Assembly: GCA_963728935.1 (NCBI GenBank)
Contig: CAVSMC010000001.1
Location: forward strand, 4,464,001-4,528,000
DNA: 64,000 nucleotides
Source of the DNA: CAVSMC01 sp963728935
Lineage (GTDB): Bacteria; Pseudomonadota; Gammaproteobacteria; Burkholderiales; Casimicrobiaceae
Direction of reading: 5' to 3'
Shown here: positions 9,060-17,471 of the stretch, in pieces
Layout of the letters: each line of letters opens with the position of its first letter
Position numbering within the stretch: the stretch's first letter is position 1
Translations under genes and position numbers: made by a program
The notes under the pieces: generated by a model
The model's input: only the letters and a program-made list of their open reading frames with translations
Database searches by the model: none
What the model was told of the DNA's origin: nothing

Positions 9060-9284
9060 CTACGCCGAGGTGTTCGGCTGGTAGTCCTTGTGAGTCTGCT
9101 CGAAAGCCTTGACCTGCAGCTCCGCCTGGTCTTTGGTGATCCCGTAGGTCTCCTGGAGTTTTCCCGCCAACTGGTCACGCTTGCCGGCGATCGTGTCGAG
9201 ATTGTCGTCGGTGAGCTTGCCCCATTTTTCCTTCACATGCCCTTTGAACTGCTTCCAATCGCCTTCGATCACGTCCCAATTCAT
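9060..9284 (-). CDS. CsbD family stress protein
   Basis: A 74-residue acidic/basic helical protein with the CsbD/YjbJ pattern: MNWDVIEGDWKQFKGHVKEKWGKLTDDN, then IAGKRDQLAGKLQETYGI, then AELQVKAFEQ. The family is widespread, induced by general or phosphate/osmotic stress, and has no established biochemical role. An AAGGAAAC ribosome site precedes the ATG. It is flanked by two exported-protein genes on the same strand, with separate promoters likely. Confidence 0.92.
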   Translation of the reverse strand: MNWDVIEGDWKQFKGHVKEKWGKLTDDNLDTIAGKRDQLAGKLQETYGITKDQAELQVKAFEQTHKDYQPNTSA

Positions 9285-9381
9285 CGTGTTTCCTTCGTGA
9301 GTAAGCTCGCCGGCTAAATTGCCGACGGCAGTGAATGCTGATGGGCGAAACCCGGACCCGACCTACAGCCGCGGACAGCCG

Positions 9382-9702
9382 TCAATAGCGGCGAACGCGA
9401 TCGCTCTCGATCCGCACGCTGTCGCCGACGCGCAAGCCATTCAAAGCGGCCTGCGTCACCGTTTGATAGGTTCTGTCGTCGAATCGAACGCGAATGGAAT
9501 AGGCCTCGGGATTACCCGCGGCGGCGCCATCGGTACCGCCCTGACGGGTTTCGATCGAATCGATCACCGCATAGTAGCTTTCGTTCGAATGCGACGATGA
9601 GTAACGGTGATCGTTGCTACCGTAGCGCGCATCGGGACTCGCGCAAGCGCTGGCCAGAGCTGCGGCGGCGAAAAGGGGCAAGATGATCCGGTTCGACTTC
9701 AT
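9382..9702 (-). CDS. small lipoprotein with outer-membrane-style C-terminal domain
   Basis: A 106-residue predicted lipoprotein. Signal peptide MKSNRIILPLFAAAALASAC with Cys20 as the likely lipidated residue. It is followed by a Ser/His/Tyr-rich linker (DARYGSNDHRYSSSHSN). A small beta domain follows: YYAVIDSIETRQGG, then YSIRVRFDDRTYQTVTQAAL, then LRVGDSVRIESDRVRRY. This resembles the short glycine-zipper-less lipoproteins (SlyB/Pcp relatives) found in proteobacterial envelopes. The start at MKSN is supported by a GGAAG ribosome site; longer upstream reading is not. Role unknown, probably envelope integrity. Confidence 0.78.
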   Translation of the reverse strand: MKSNRIILPLFAAAALASACASPDARYGSNDHRYSSSHSNESYYAVIDSIETRQGGTDGAAAGNPEAYSIRVRFDDRTYQTVTQAALNGLRVGDSVRIESDRVRRY

Positions 9703-9825
9703 GACTTCTTCCATCGTCGATAAGGATATCCAAACCGGTGGAGTCGGTCGGTACGGTGACGCGCATACATCATGCAGCGGCAAACATGGCGGTTCCCCGC
9801 AAGGCGTTGCGCCCGATGGATTGCC

Positions 9826-10638
9826 TCAATTTGCGCGTACTTCGTCGGTCCACACCCGGAAGCTCGTCAATGTGTTGGGGCCGAACGTGGTGCTCATGGC
9901 GACATCGGAGGCGTCGCGACCGCGCGCGATCAGCACTCGGCCGATGCGTGGAACATTGTTGCGCGCATCGAACGTATACCAATGTCCATCGAGAAAAGCC
10001 TCGAACCACGCAGCGAAGTCCATCGTTCCATGTGGCGGCGGCTCGCCGATGTCGCTCAGGTAGCCCGTGCAATAGCGCGCAGGGATGTTCATGCATCGAC
10101 ACAAAGCCACGGCGAGGTGCGCATAGTCGCGGCACACGCCGGTCTTGTCGTGGAAGGCTTCGAGCGCCGTTCGGGTCATCCGCGCGTGCTCATAGCCGAA
10201 GGCGATGTGTCCATGTACATAGTCGCAGATCGCCTGCACGCGGCCCCAACCGGTGGGTGCCTGCCCGAAGAGCTTCCACGCCGTCTCGGACAGACGATCG
10301 GTCTCGCAGTACCGGCTTCCGAGGAGGAAGAGCAGCGTTTCCTCGGGCAGGTCGGGTACGGCAAGCTGCCGCGCCTGGGGAACGATCGCGGCGGGTTCTC
10401 CGGTATCGTTCACGAGTGCGTTGGCGCGCACGCTCGTGCGGCCCTTTGGCGCAACGATGCGGGTGCACCAGTTTCCAAGGCTGTCACGATAGCCGGCGAT
10501 CGGCACTGGCGGGTCGACCACCAAGTCGTCGCGGCCGACAAGATCGGATACGCGCGTGAAGTGGACGTTCAGGTTCAAGATCATCGGGGTCGGCTGCGGG
10601 CATTCGTAGATCATTTCGAAGCCGACGCGAATTTGCAT
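9826..10638 (-). CDS. transglutaminase-like superfamily protein, catalytic His apparently replaced
   Basis: A 270-residue cytosolic protein of the bacterial transglutaminase-like group (cysteine protease fold). N-terminal beta-rich domain residues 1-120; core domain 130-230. The candidate nucleophile is C169 in KTGVCRDYAHLAVALCR. The usual D-x-H-A-W segment reads MDFAAWFEAF (207-213), so Ala209 sits where the catalytic His is expected. D224 in WYTFDARNN fits the third position. Whether an alternative residue supplies the base, or the protein is a binding/pseudoenzyme form, cannot be decided here. Homologues often act on peptides or in cell-wall contexts. It is a single gene, 82 bases downstream of the FecR-domain gene and on the same strand. 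Confidence 0.8.
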   Translation of the reverse strand: MQIRVGFEMIYECPQPTPMILNLNVHFTRVSDLVGRDDLVVDPPVPIAGYRDSLGNWCTRIVAPKGRTSVRANALVNDTGEPAAIVPQARQLAVPDLPEETLLFLLGSRYCETDRLSETAWKLFGQAPTGWGRVQAICDYVHGHIAFGYEHARMTRTALEAFHDKTGVCRDYAHLAVALCRCMNIPARYCTGYLSDIGEPPPHGTMDFAAWFEAFLDGHWYTFDARNNVPRIGRVLIARGRDASDVAMSTTFGPNTLTSFRVWTDEVRAN

Positions 10639-10720
10639 GATGGTCTCCTAGGATCTCGCCGGTTTCGTCGCGCATTGCCGCAGCGCGACGGCGCTCGCCG
10701 GCTGCAGCGCGGGCGACTAG

Positions 10721-13213
10721 CTACCCTTTCTGCTTGCGGTTGTCCGCTTCGCTCTTCTGCTCCTCGCCGTCCTTGTTCTTGTCAGCCGGCTTGCCTGCTG
10801 AAGGCTTCACCTCTTGGCCGCGCGGTTCCGCTCTTGGCGCCGATTGAAGTTTCGGTGGCGGGTGAGTTGCAGTTACAGGTGGATGCGGCTCCGCTTGCTT
10901 TGCTGCAGGGGCGGACTCGGGCTTGGCCCGTGGCGCCGATGGCTGTGCAACCGGTTCAGGCACGGCGACTTGCCGTGGCGCCGGCGACGGTGCGACCGGT
11001 TGCATCCCCTGTTCAACGTTTCTGCGCTGTTCCGGCTTGCCGCGTGGCTCCGCTGACTGCGCAGCCGGCGTCGCTTGTGCGGCTTGCTGCGGCGGGGCGA
11101 CAGCAGGCGGCGGCGCGCGTTGTGGCGAAATCGGCGGCGGTGCTACCGGTTGTGCACGAGGTTCGCCGTTTGCACGCTGTTCCGGTTTGCCGCGTGGCTT
11201 CGCAGATTGCGCAGCCGATATGGCTTGTGCGGCTTGCTGCGGCGGGGCGACAGCGGGCGGCGGCGCGCGCTGTGGCGAAACCGGCGGCGGTGTTACCGGT
11301 TGTGCACGCGGCTCGCCGTTTGCACGCTGTTCCGGCTTGCCGCGCGGCGCCGCAGACTGCGCAGCCGGCGTCGCTGGTGCGGCTTGCTGCGGTGGGGCGA
11401 GAGAGGGCGGCGCCGCGCGTTGTGTCGATACCGGCGGCGGTGCTACCGGTTGTGCGCGCTGTTCCCCGTTTCCGCGCTGTTGCTCCGGTGGTTGCGCCAT
11501 CGGCATGGGTGACATCGCTTGCGATGGCGACCCTCCTTGCATCGGCGCGCCGGGCGCGCCCGTTGCACGGGAAATCGCCGGCGCTGCAGGGACCTTTCGC
11601 TCATCAGCCTTTGCGCGCGCATCATCCGGCCGCGCAGCGGACGCTGCTTGCGGCGGACGCATTGTCGGAGGTGATTCCTGTTTTTGCGCGACCACCTTCA
11701 CGACGGGCGTCGGCGCCGCCGCTGCGGGTTTCAATGCATTGCGCGCGGCGTCGTCGAGCGGTTTGCCAGGCTTCGCTGCCAGTTGCTGTTGCTGCGCGGT
11801 GAAGCCGACGTGCGCTGCAGGGAGCGTTGTGCGCGCGACGACAGTTCGCTCGAACACGCGCTGCGGCGGCTTGCCCCCTTGGGCGGCGGCCCCGCGCACG
11901 CTTTGCTCGGTCGGAGCCACTTGCGGCACGAACGCCACCGGAGCGCTGACGATCCGATCCGCTGATACGCGCACCGCCGCCCTCGATACCGGCTGCGACT
12001 GAATGAACGCGGTCGTCGGCACGGCGATGATGGCTCCGGGCACTTGCCGGTTGGCGTATACGACGTTGGTCACGTTCGAATTGTTGTAGTAGTTGTTGAT
12101 GACGGTAGTGTTGATGACCGTGTTGCTGCGGTTGATGTTCTCGAAATAGCGACGGCTCACCGCATAGGACGGTCGATAAACTTCGCGCGGTCCAAGCGGG
12201 AACCAGGCGACTGCGCCCACGTTGCCGCTGGAGATCGTCAACTGAAAGTCGTTGCCGCCCACGAATGCGACCAGCGCCGGCGCGTAGTAGGCGCGGGTTT
12301 GCACGGGACCGGGTACCCAGCCCCATGTTCCACGCAGATTCGTCCAGCGACCGTAGTGCGACACGGCAAAGCCCCACGGCGCGTCATCTACCCACGTCCA
12401 ACCCCAAGGGTCGACCCAGGCCCAATGCCCGTCGCGGTAGGGCGCCCAGCCGGCGGCCACGCGCGTCGGAATCCACACGTTTCCGTAGGTCGCATCGACG
12501 CGCCAGGTGCCGTTCGCATCGAGGTCCTGATAGCCCACCACATCCTGCGATACATATCGGGCAGAGCTCGAGTTGTCGTAGCTGCGATCGCGATCGCTCG
12601 ACCAGCGATCGAATTCGTCGATACGCGGCACGTCGACAGACTCGTACTCGCGCAAGCCGGTGCCGGTGAAACGATACGGTTGGCGCGAATCGATCACATA
12701 CGCGGCGTCTTCGCCGTAAGCCTCGCCCTGCCCCTTGCGAACCACGATCGTCGTCGCATCGCCTTCCGCGTCCACTTCGATCCGGTATTCGCCGGGTTGC
12801 CGAAGGGTGAACGCGAGATTCGGCGTGTCGACCTCGAACACCTGGCCGGGCTCGAGACGGCGCACGCGCACGTTCAACGCGCCCTGCGTCAGTTGTAGTT
12901 GGGTGATTCGGTCGTCGAGATTGAGAACGGACACCCCGGTACCTGCGTTCATGCGAATCATCGCGACGCCGACCTGAATCTCGGCGCGCGCACCCGAATC
13001 GGCCCAAAGGCGATCGCCCGTGGTCAGCGGCCGATTAATCGTCGCCTGTACCCAATCGCTCTCGCCGGCCGGGGAGAAGCTGACCGCGCCGGTCATGTAG
13101 CCGACTCGCGCGACGCGCGACGGCGGGTCCGCGCCGGCCCAGCCGCTGAAGGCAAGAGCTGCGACGGCAGCGACCAAAGCCAACGCCCGGAAACGGGAAG
13201 GTTGCATGTGCAT
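10721..13213 (-). CDS. exported FecR-domain protein with proline-rich tandem-repeat tail
   Basis: An 830-residue protein. Residues 1-28 are a signal peptide ending WAGA. Residues about 35-170 form a FecR-type beta domain (VGYMTGAVSFSPAGESDWVQATINRP...). Residues about 225-360 carry the DUF6600-like Trp/Tyr-rich block (GTWRVDATYGNVWIPTRVAAGWAPYRDGHWAWV). From about 560 on it is Pro/Ala/Gln-rich, including about three copies of a 50-residue unit starting PRGKPEQRANGEP. The tail ends highly charged (KNKDGEEQKSEADNRKQKG). The FecR fold usually senses or binds in the periplasm, here without a linked sigma factor. AAGGA seven bases before the first ATG fixes the start. Likely a periplasmic or surface scaffold; function unknown. 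Confidence 0.82.
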   Translation of the reverse strand: MHMQPSRFRALALVAAVAALAFSGWAGADPPSRVARVGYMTGAVSFSPAGESDWVQATINRPLTTGDRLWADSGARAEIQVGVAMIRMNAGTGVSVLNLDDRITQLQLTQGALNVRVRRLEPGQVFEVDTPNLAFTLRQPGEYRIEVDAEGDATTIVVRKGQGEAYGEDAAYVIDSRQPYRFTGTGLREYESVDVPRIDEFDRWSSDRDRSYDNSSSARYVSQDVVGYQDLDANGTWRVDATYGNVWIPTRVAAGWAPYRDGHWAWVDPWGWTWVDDAPWGFAVSHYGRWTNLRGTWGWVPGPVQTRAYYAPALVAFVGGNDFQLTISSGNVGAVAWFPLGPREVYRPSYAVSRRYFENINRSNTVINTTVINNYYNNSNVTNVVYANRQVPGAIIAVPTTAFIQSQPVSRAAVRVSADRIVSAPVAFVPQVAPTEQSVRGAAAQGGKPPQRVFERTVVARTTLPAAHVGFTAQQQQLAAKPGKPLDDAARNALKPAAAAPTPVVKVVAQKQESPPTMRPPQAASAARPDDARAKADERKVPAAPAISRATGAPGAPMQGGSPSQAMSPMPMAQPPEQQRGNGEQRAQPVAPPPVSTQRAAPPSLAPPQQAAPATPAAQSAAPRGKPEQRANGEPRAQPVTPPPVSPQRAPPPAVAPPQQAAQAISAAQSAKPRGKPEQRANGEPRAQPVAPPPISPQRAPPPAVAPPQQAAQATPAAQSAEPRGKPEQRRNVEQGMQPVAPSPAPRQVAVPEPVAQPSAPRAKPESAPAAKQAEPHPPVTATHPPPKLQSAPRAEPRGQEVKPSAGKPADKNKDGEEQKSEADNRKQKG
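10990..11460 (-). repeat. 150-bp tandem repeat inside the FecR-domain gene
   Basis: About three units with an exact spacing of 150 bases, seen by aligning the segments starting near 11041, 11191 and 11341, with a degraded fourth edge near 11491. 150 bases equal 50 codons, so copy-number change would keep the reading frame. Units differ by scattered substitutions, so this is not a recent duplication. Confidence 0.85.
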
Positions 13214-13433
13214 GACAATTCCTTACGACGAGTCTCTATCTGGACGGATGGATCGATTCGCACCGCCAAACAACGGATCGGATCGACGACAAGAATGCGG
13301 CACGGCCTCGTTCCGCGTCGTGGGGACCGCCGTGAAGAAAGCTGACTCCGATACTGCGGACTCCCGAATCATCCACAACAAGCTGCGGACGCAGCCGCAA
13401 TGGCAGCCACGTCGCGTGGATCGCGTAGAATCG

Positions 13434-13628
13434 TCAGGCGGAGCCTGTGGCCACGCGGGTATCGGCCGCCTCGGGAAGTGGCGCCACATTGCCGCCTTCG
13501 TTCTCCCATTGCTGCAGCTCGGCCTTGTGCGCCTGTTTCGTGCGTTGGCGCTTGCTCCCCAGAAGCTCCGCAAAGATCGGACGTCGCAAAGGCGCAATCA
13601 ACATGGACCAACGTGTGCCGACGTTCAT
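13434..13628 (-). CDS. small hypothetical protein
   Basis: A 64-residue basic protein: hydrophobic-basic N-terminus (IAPLRRPIFAELLGSKRQRTKQAHKAELQQWENEGGN) and an acidic/alanine tail. The LQxWENEGGN segment recalls short Burkholderiales hypothetical proteins. A GAGG ribosome site lies 5-6 bases before the ATG. It lies 43 bases upstream of the GlsB-type gene on the same strand, so a two-gene unit is plausible. Function unknown; the remaining 220 bases up to 13213 hold nothing recognisable. Confidence 0.55.
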   Translation of the reverse strand: MNVGTRWSMLIAPLRRPIFAELLGSKRQRTKQAHKAELQQWENEGGNVAPLPEAADTRVATGSA

Positions 13629-13671
13629 GACGACCTCAATTCGACGAATGATTGCGGTTCATCAACGCCGC

Positions 13672-13926
13672 CTAACGCGAGCCACGGACGAAAAGGTGGT
13701 ATCCGACGAGCACAGCCATGGCGCCCACAATGGCGACGACGAAGCTGTAGACGTTCAGTCCACTGGCACCTGCCATTCCGAAGACGGCAAAAAGCCAACC
13801 TCCGACCACGGCTCCAAGGACGCCGAGAGCGATATCCAATAGGAAGCCTTCACCGCTCTTGTTGATGATCTTGCTGGCAACGAACCCCGAGACGATCCCG
13901 AGTGCGATCCAAGTGAGTACTGACAC
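13672..13926 (-). CDS. GlsB/YeaQ/YmgE family membrane stress protein
   Basis: An 84-residue inner-membrane protein with three hydrophobic helices. It shows the family pattern: ALGIVSGFVASKIINKSGEGFLLDIALGVLGAVVGGWLF, then a helix VYSFVVAIVGAMAVLVGYHLF. The family (once called transglycosylase-associated) is linked to general stress and stationary phase but has no proven activity. Downstream in the same direction is the small basic protein gene at 13434-13628. Confidence 0.92.
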   Translation of the reverse strand: MSVLTWIALGIVSGFVASKIINKSGEGFLLDIALGVLGAVVGGWLFAVFGMAGASGLNVYSFVVAIVGAMAVLVGYHLFVRGSR

Positions 13927-14119
13927 GATAGACTCCGATTCCTGAAACGATACGGCGCAAGCGCTGGTGTGGCGCGGCGCGGGCGCTGGCGTAGTGCGAG
14001 CTCAGTCTGAGCGCAGCAGTCGGTCCCGGTCGGTGCAGTAGCACACATTGATGGTCACAACCGCTCCACCTTTGGCTGTGAGTGCTTTGTGCGCAAACGG
14101 ACACGCAGGTGCCTGGCGG

Positions 14120-14125
14120 TATAAT
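14120..14125 (+). promoter_or_regulatory. consensus -10 element directly before a CRP/FNR gene
   Basis: A perfect TATAAT ends six bases before the ATG at 14132. A start of transcription 6-7 bases downstream would fall on the ATG itself, giving a leaderless mRNA. No good -35 hexamer is seen at 16-18 bases spacing, and no ribosome site precedes the ATG, in keeping with that idea. Confidence 0.45.
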
Positions 14126-14131
14126 GACGGC

Positions 14132-14923
14132 ATGGCAACGGGTCCAGCGCGCCGCAGTACCGGAAAAGCCTCGTCTGCGCCTCTGCATGAGACCGCGCAC
14201 GTCACTGCGGCCGCGCGCAACAATCCCCATCAGAATCACCTGCTCAACGCGCTGCCCGCTGCCGACTACGAGCGGCTCGAACCCCACCTCGAACTGGTAC
14301 CCATGACGCTCGGTGATGTTCTCTATGAGCCCGGGGCGCAATTGCGCTACGTCTACTTCCCCACCACCTCCATCGTTTCGCTGCTTTACGTCATGGAGGA
14401 CGGCGCGTCTGCGGAAATTGCGATCGTGGGCAACGAGGGCATCCTCGGCATATCGCTGTTCATGGGCGGCGAGACCACGCCAAGCCGCGCCGTCGTCCAG
14501 AGTGCGGGACATGGCTACCGGCTGAGGGCCCAGTTGCTGAAAAACGAGTTTAGCCGATTCGGTCCCATGCTCCATCTGTTACTGCGCTACACGCAGGCAT
14601 TGATCACCCAGATGTCGCAGACGGCGGTGTGCAATCGTCATCATTCGATCGACCAGCAACTGTGCCGCTGGCTGTTGCTGAGTCTCGATCGTCTGTCATC
14701 AAACGAACTGTCCATGACGCAGGAATTGATCGCGAACATGCTGGGCGTACGCCGCGAAGGCGTCACCGAGGCCGCCGGCAAGTTGCAGGAGGTCGGCTTG
14801 ATTCGTTACCGCCGCGGCAAGATTACCGTGCTCGATCGCCCGCGCCTCGAGGCGCGTTGCTGCGAGTGCTACCAGGTCGTGAAGACGGAGTTCGATCGTC
14901 TTCTGCCGGACCTCGTGAAATAG
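14132..14923 (+). CDS. CRP/FNR family transcription regulator (1)
   Basis: A 263-residue regulator. Residues about 35-150 form the cyclic-nucleotide-binding fold (LLNALPAADYERLEPHLELVPMTLGDVLYEPG...VYFPTTSIVSLLYVMEDGASAEIAIVGNEGILGI). Residues about 175-245 form a winged helix (SMTQELIANMLGVRREGVTEAAGKLQEVGLIRYRRGKITVLDR). No FNR iron-sulfur Cys cluster is visible at the N-terminus. A CCxC motif follows the DNA-binding domain. The ligand is unknown; the variant with VGNEGILG is common in Burkholderia and differs from cAMP-binding Crp. The start was placed at the Met after TATAAT; an in-frame ATG at 14048 is the alternative. A paralogue follows 209 bases downstream. Confidence 0.87.
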   Translation: MATGPARRSTGKASSAPLHETAHVTAAARNNPHQNHLLNALPAADYERLEPHLELVPMTLGDVLYEPGAQLRYVYFPTTSIVSLLYVMEDGASAEIAIVGNEGILGISLFMGGETTPSRAVVQSAGHGYRLRAQLLKNEFSRFGPMLHLLLRYTQALITQMSQTAVCNRHHSIDQQLCRWLLLSLDRLSSNELSMTQELIANMLGVRREGVTEAAGKLQEVGLIRYRRGKITVLDRPRLEARCCECYQVVKTEFDRLLPDLVK

Positions 14924-15132
14924 GCTCTACGCGCAATCTTCGCTTTGCCGCCTGATCGGAGCGCGGAACACCTGTGTGCGTCAGCGCGCAGACAGCGCGG
15001 GAATGCCGGCCTATTGTCGCTTCATCGCAGAAGGTCGGACCGCGCGCGTATCGTCGGCATCGGGCTAGGGGTTGTGTCGCAACTCTTCGGGCGTCGATGG
15101 CGCGGTTCAACCGACTCCCGAGGAGAGTATCG

Positions 15133-15840
15133 GTGCCAACGGCCCAACGTGTCCCCGCAGTCAATCGCTTGCTCGAGGCGTTGCCCGCCAGCGAGCTGCG
15201 CCGAATGCTGGCCGGGTGCGAAAAGGTCGAGCTCGCGTTTGCCGACGTGATTTACACGCCGAGGGAGCGCCTCAAGCACGTCTATTTCCCGACACAGAGC
15301 TTCATCTCGCTGGTCATGCCAGCCGACGATTCCGCTCTGCTAGAAGTCGGTCTGGTTGGAAACGAAGGCATGTTCGGCACTCCGCTCGCCCTTGGCGTCG
15401 ACGTATCGCCCATGCGCGCGGTGGTACAGGGCGCGGGATCCGCGTTACGAATGGATGCCGCGTACTTCTGCCGCGAGCTCGAACGCAGTCAGGCGCTGCA
15501 GGGCGGCATCAACCGCTACATATTCGTCCAAGTGAACCAGCTTGCGCAAACGGCCGCTTGCACCCGTTTCCATTTGGTCCAGGCGCGGCTCGCCCGCTGG
15601 CTGCTGATGACACAGGATCGCGCGCACGCGGACGCGTTCGATATCACTCAGGAATTCCTCGCCCTCATGCTTGGCGTGCGCCGGGTTGGCATCACCAAGG
15701 CGGCGAGTTCGCTGCAGAAGCGCAAACTCATCCATTACAGCCGCGGCAAGATCACTGTTCTCGACCGGCGCGGACTCAAGGCCGCGTCATGCGGTTGCTA
15801 CAAGGCCGACCGCGAGTCGTACGATCGAATCCTCGGTTAG
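15133..15840 (+). CDS. CRP/FNR family transcription regulator (2)
   Basis: A 235-residue paralogue of the preceding gene with the same layout: sensory fold (NRLLEALPASELRRMLAGCEKVELAFADVIY...VGLVGNEGMFGT) and winged helix (DITQEFLALMLGVRRVGITKAASSLQKRKLIHYSRGKITVLDRRGL). It ends with a CxC motif (ASCGCY). The GTG at 15133 is preferred because AGGAGAG lies upstream and the family N-terminus starts there; longer readings lack a ribosome site. The two genes look like an old duplication with separate specificities. Confidence 0.87.
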   Translation: MPTAQRVPAVNRLLEALPASELRRMLAGCEKVELAFADVIYTPRERLKHVYFPTQSFISLVMPADDSALLEVGLVGNEGMFGTPLALGVDVSPMRAVVQGAGSALRMDAAYFCRELERSQALQGGINRYIFVQVNQLAQTAACTRFHLVQARLARWLLMTQDRAHADAFDITQEFLALMLGVRRVGITKAASSLQKRKLIHYSRGKITVLDRRGLKAASCGCYKADRESYDRILG

Positions 15841-15844
15841 TCGT

Positions 15845-15870
15845 GCGCAGAAGGCGCGCGTCTTCTGCGC
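15845..15870. terminator. hairpin between convergent regulator genes
   Basis: Perfect 9-bp stem GCGCAGAAG/CTTCTGCGC with an 8-base loop, five bases after the stop of regulator 2 and about 70 bases before the stop of the converging regulator 3. No T tract follows on either strand, so it may be a bidirectional pause/termination structure rather than a classical terminator. Confidence 0.55.
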
Positions 15871-15938
15871 CTGAGGGCGGCCGCCGGCGCACGAATTGAC
15901 TGGGCGTTCATGGCCCGCCCCCATTCAACCGTGTGTCG

Positions 15939-16736
15939 TTACACGGCCAGTCGGTGAACGTCCTCGGTCCTCGCTTCCTTGGCAACCATCAGCACGCCAT
16001 TGCGATCGAGAATCGGGTCAATCGCAGACCGCTCGTGATCGGCCGAGGTCCCGCTTACCCGCCACAGAGCGGGAAAGTCGAGTAGCGCAATCGACTTACC
16101 CTGAACCTGGATGACCCCTTCCTGCTGTAAGTGCGACAGCATTCGACTTACCGTTTCGAGTTTCAACCCGAGATAGCTGCCAACATCTTCCCGCGTCATT
16201 CGCAGCATGAACTGCGAACGCGAGTAGCCGAGGCGCCGGTAGCGTTCCGACATGTCCAGCAGGAAGATCGCGACCTTTTGTTCGGCGCGCGACGCTCCGA
16301 GCAGGAGCAAGAGATCTTGGCTGCGAACGATCTCGAACGCCATCGTGCGCACCATCAACCGTTGGGCGTACACCGACACCTGCAACCACCGTTCGTACTG
16401 TGCGAAGGGCAATACGAAGACTTCGGCATTCTCGAGCGCGACCACTTCGTTAAGGTGCTGTCCGGCATCGATGCCGTCGAGGCCGATCACGTCGCCCACC
16501 ATTGGGAATCCGGTGATTTGCGTGAGTCCGTCGCCGGACATGGTCAGGCTTTTGAGGAAGCCAAACCGGACGACGAAGAGTGCGCTTAACGAATCACCGA
16601 TGAAGCACAGTGTTTCGCCCCGGCGGACGCGACGACGCACGCAGGTCGCCGGCTTCAACGGCGAGACATTGTCAGATGCGGTGGAGCGCTCGGCGAGGAT
16701 CGGATCACTGACGCGGAGAGCATTGGCGCCATTCAT
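15939..16736 (-). CDS. CRP/FNR family transcription regulator (3), FNR-like
   Basis: A 265-residue regulator closer to FNR than the two neighbours. The sensory domain has RRRVRRGETLCFIGDSLSALFVVRFGFLKSLTMSGDGLTQITGFPMVGDVIGLDGI. The DNA-binding helix-turn-helix MTREDVGSYLGLKLETVSRMLSHLQQEGVI carries the E-x-x-S-R residues that contact TTGAT in FNR proteins. The N-terminal C-x2-C-x5-C cluster of oxygen-sensing FNR is absent; only two Cys occur near residues 32-44. Oxygen sensing through a 4Fe-4S cluster is therefore unlikely, while recognition of TTGAT-type boxes is likely. AGGGAA before the ATG supports the start. It converges with regulator 2 and diverges from the response-regulator gene. 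Confidence 0.88.
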   Translation of the reverse strand: MNGANALRVSDPILAERSTASDNVSPLKPATCVRRRVRRGETLCFIGDSLSALFVVRFGFLKSLTMSGDGLTQITGFPMVGDVIGLDGIDAGQHLNEVVALENAEVFVLPFAQYERWLQVSVYAQRLMVRTMAFEIVRSQDLLLLLGASRAEQKVAIFLLDMSERYRRLGYSRSQFMLRMTREDVGSYLGLKLETVSRMLSHLQQEGVIQVQGKSIALLDFPALWRVSGTSADHERSAIDPILDRNGVLMVAKEARTEDVHRLAV

Positions 16737-16926
16737 TGCAGTGTTCCCTGTTGGCGAGGCGAAGATCTTGTCGGAGGTGTCCTACTTACGTCCGAACGAT
16801 AAAAGAGGTCTGTCCGGTAGCGTACACAGCAAAGGCTTAAGTGCCCGACCGCACTGACGATCCTATAGAGCTCCCGACAGACTCACGGAAGGTCGTTCGG
16901 TATCGACGTAGGAAAGCGAGGCGCAA

Positions 16927-17274
16927 ATGCGTGTCCTTGTGGCAGATGATTTCGTAGACGCGGCTGATTCTTTGGCAGCGCTGCTCGGGTTGTACGGGCA
17001 TCAGGTCCGCGTTGCGTATGACGGTGTTGAAGCGCTTGCGGTTGCGGCCGAACATCATCCACACGCGGCAATAGTGGATATCAACATGCCGCGGTTAAAC
17101 GGGTTCGCAGTTGCGCAGCGGTTGCGGAAGAGATACGGCAGCAATCTCCGCTTAATCGCTTATACGGCCTTTGGTGACAGCCGTACCAGGGAACGCACAG
17201 CGGAATGCGGTTTCGATCGTCACCTTACGAAGCCGGCCGCAGTCGATGACCTGCTGAGCGCTTTAGAAACGTAA
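16927..17274 (+). CDS. single-domain response regulator (CheY-like)
   Basis: A 115-residue receiver domain with no output domain. Acidic pocket D7/D8, phospho-acceptor D51 (IVDINMP), switch T80 (AYTAFG) and conserved K102 (TKPA) are all present, so it should be phosphorylatable. Such proteins act as phosphate shuttles or regulators of a kinase. The partner kinase is not adjacent; the nearest histidine kinase here is at 31754. It is divergent from FNR-like regulator 3, across about 190 bases. Confidence 0.92.
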   Translation: MRVLVADDFVDAADSLAALLGLYGHQVRVAYDGVEALAVAAEHHPHAAIVDINMPRLNGFAVAQRLRKRYGSNLRLIAYTAFGDSRTRERTAECGFDRHLTKPAAVDDLLSALET

Positions 17275-17471
17275 ACCCGGGTAGTACCGCTGAGCTGCAC
17301 TGCAGGACGCGCCGCGTTCGTCACCGGCCAGTCGCCGATCCGCAGGGGCCTCACGAAGGTCGGCCAACCGGGCGCGCCCGAGGGCATGTACGCGCCGTTC
17401 TTGGCGTAAGCGCGCCAGTGCACCGACAACCTTCGCGGCCACGCTCATCATCTTCGCGATCGGAGCGAATC

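Noticed and set aside
10990..11460. Regular repeats considered as a CRISPR array
   Set aside because: The period is 150 bases, there are no unique spacers, and the units encode a Pro-rich protein segment in frame.
9772..11802. A very long open frame on the plus strand (about 676 codons)
   Set aside because: Antisense to the transglutaminase-like and FecR-domain genes; composition is Arg/Ala/Val-rich and it arises from the repeats and GC3 bias.
13214..13433. Short plus-strand frames after the FecR-domain gene start
   Set aside because: No ribosome sites, no family resemblance; probably the promoter region of the minus-strand gene.
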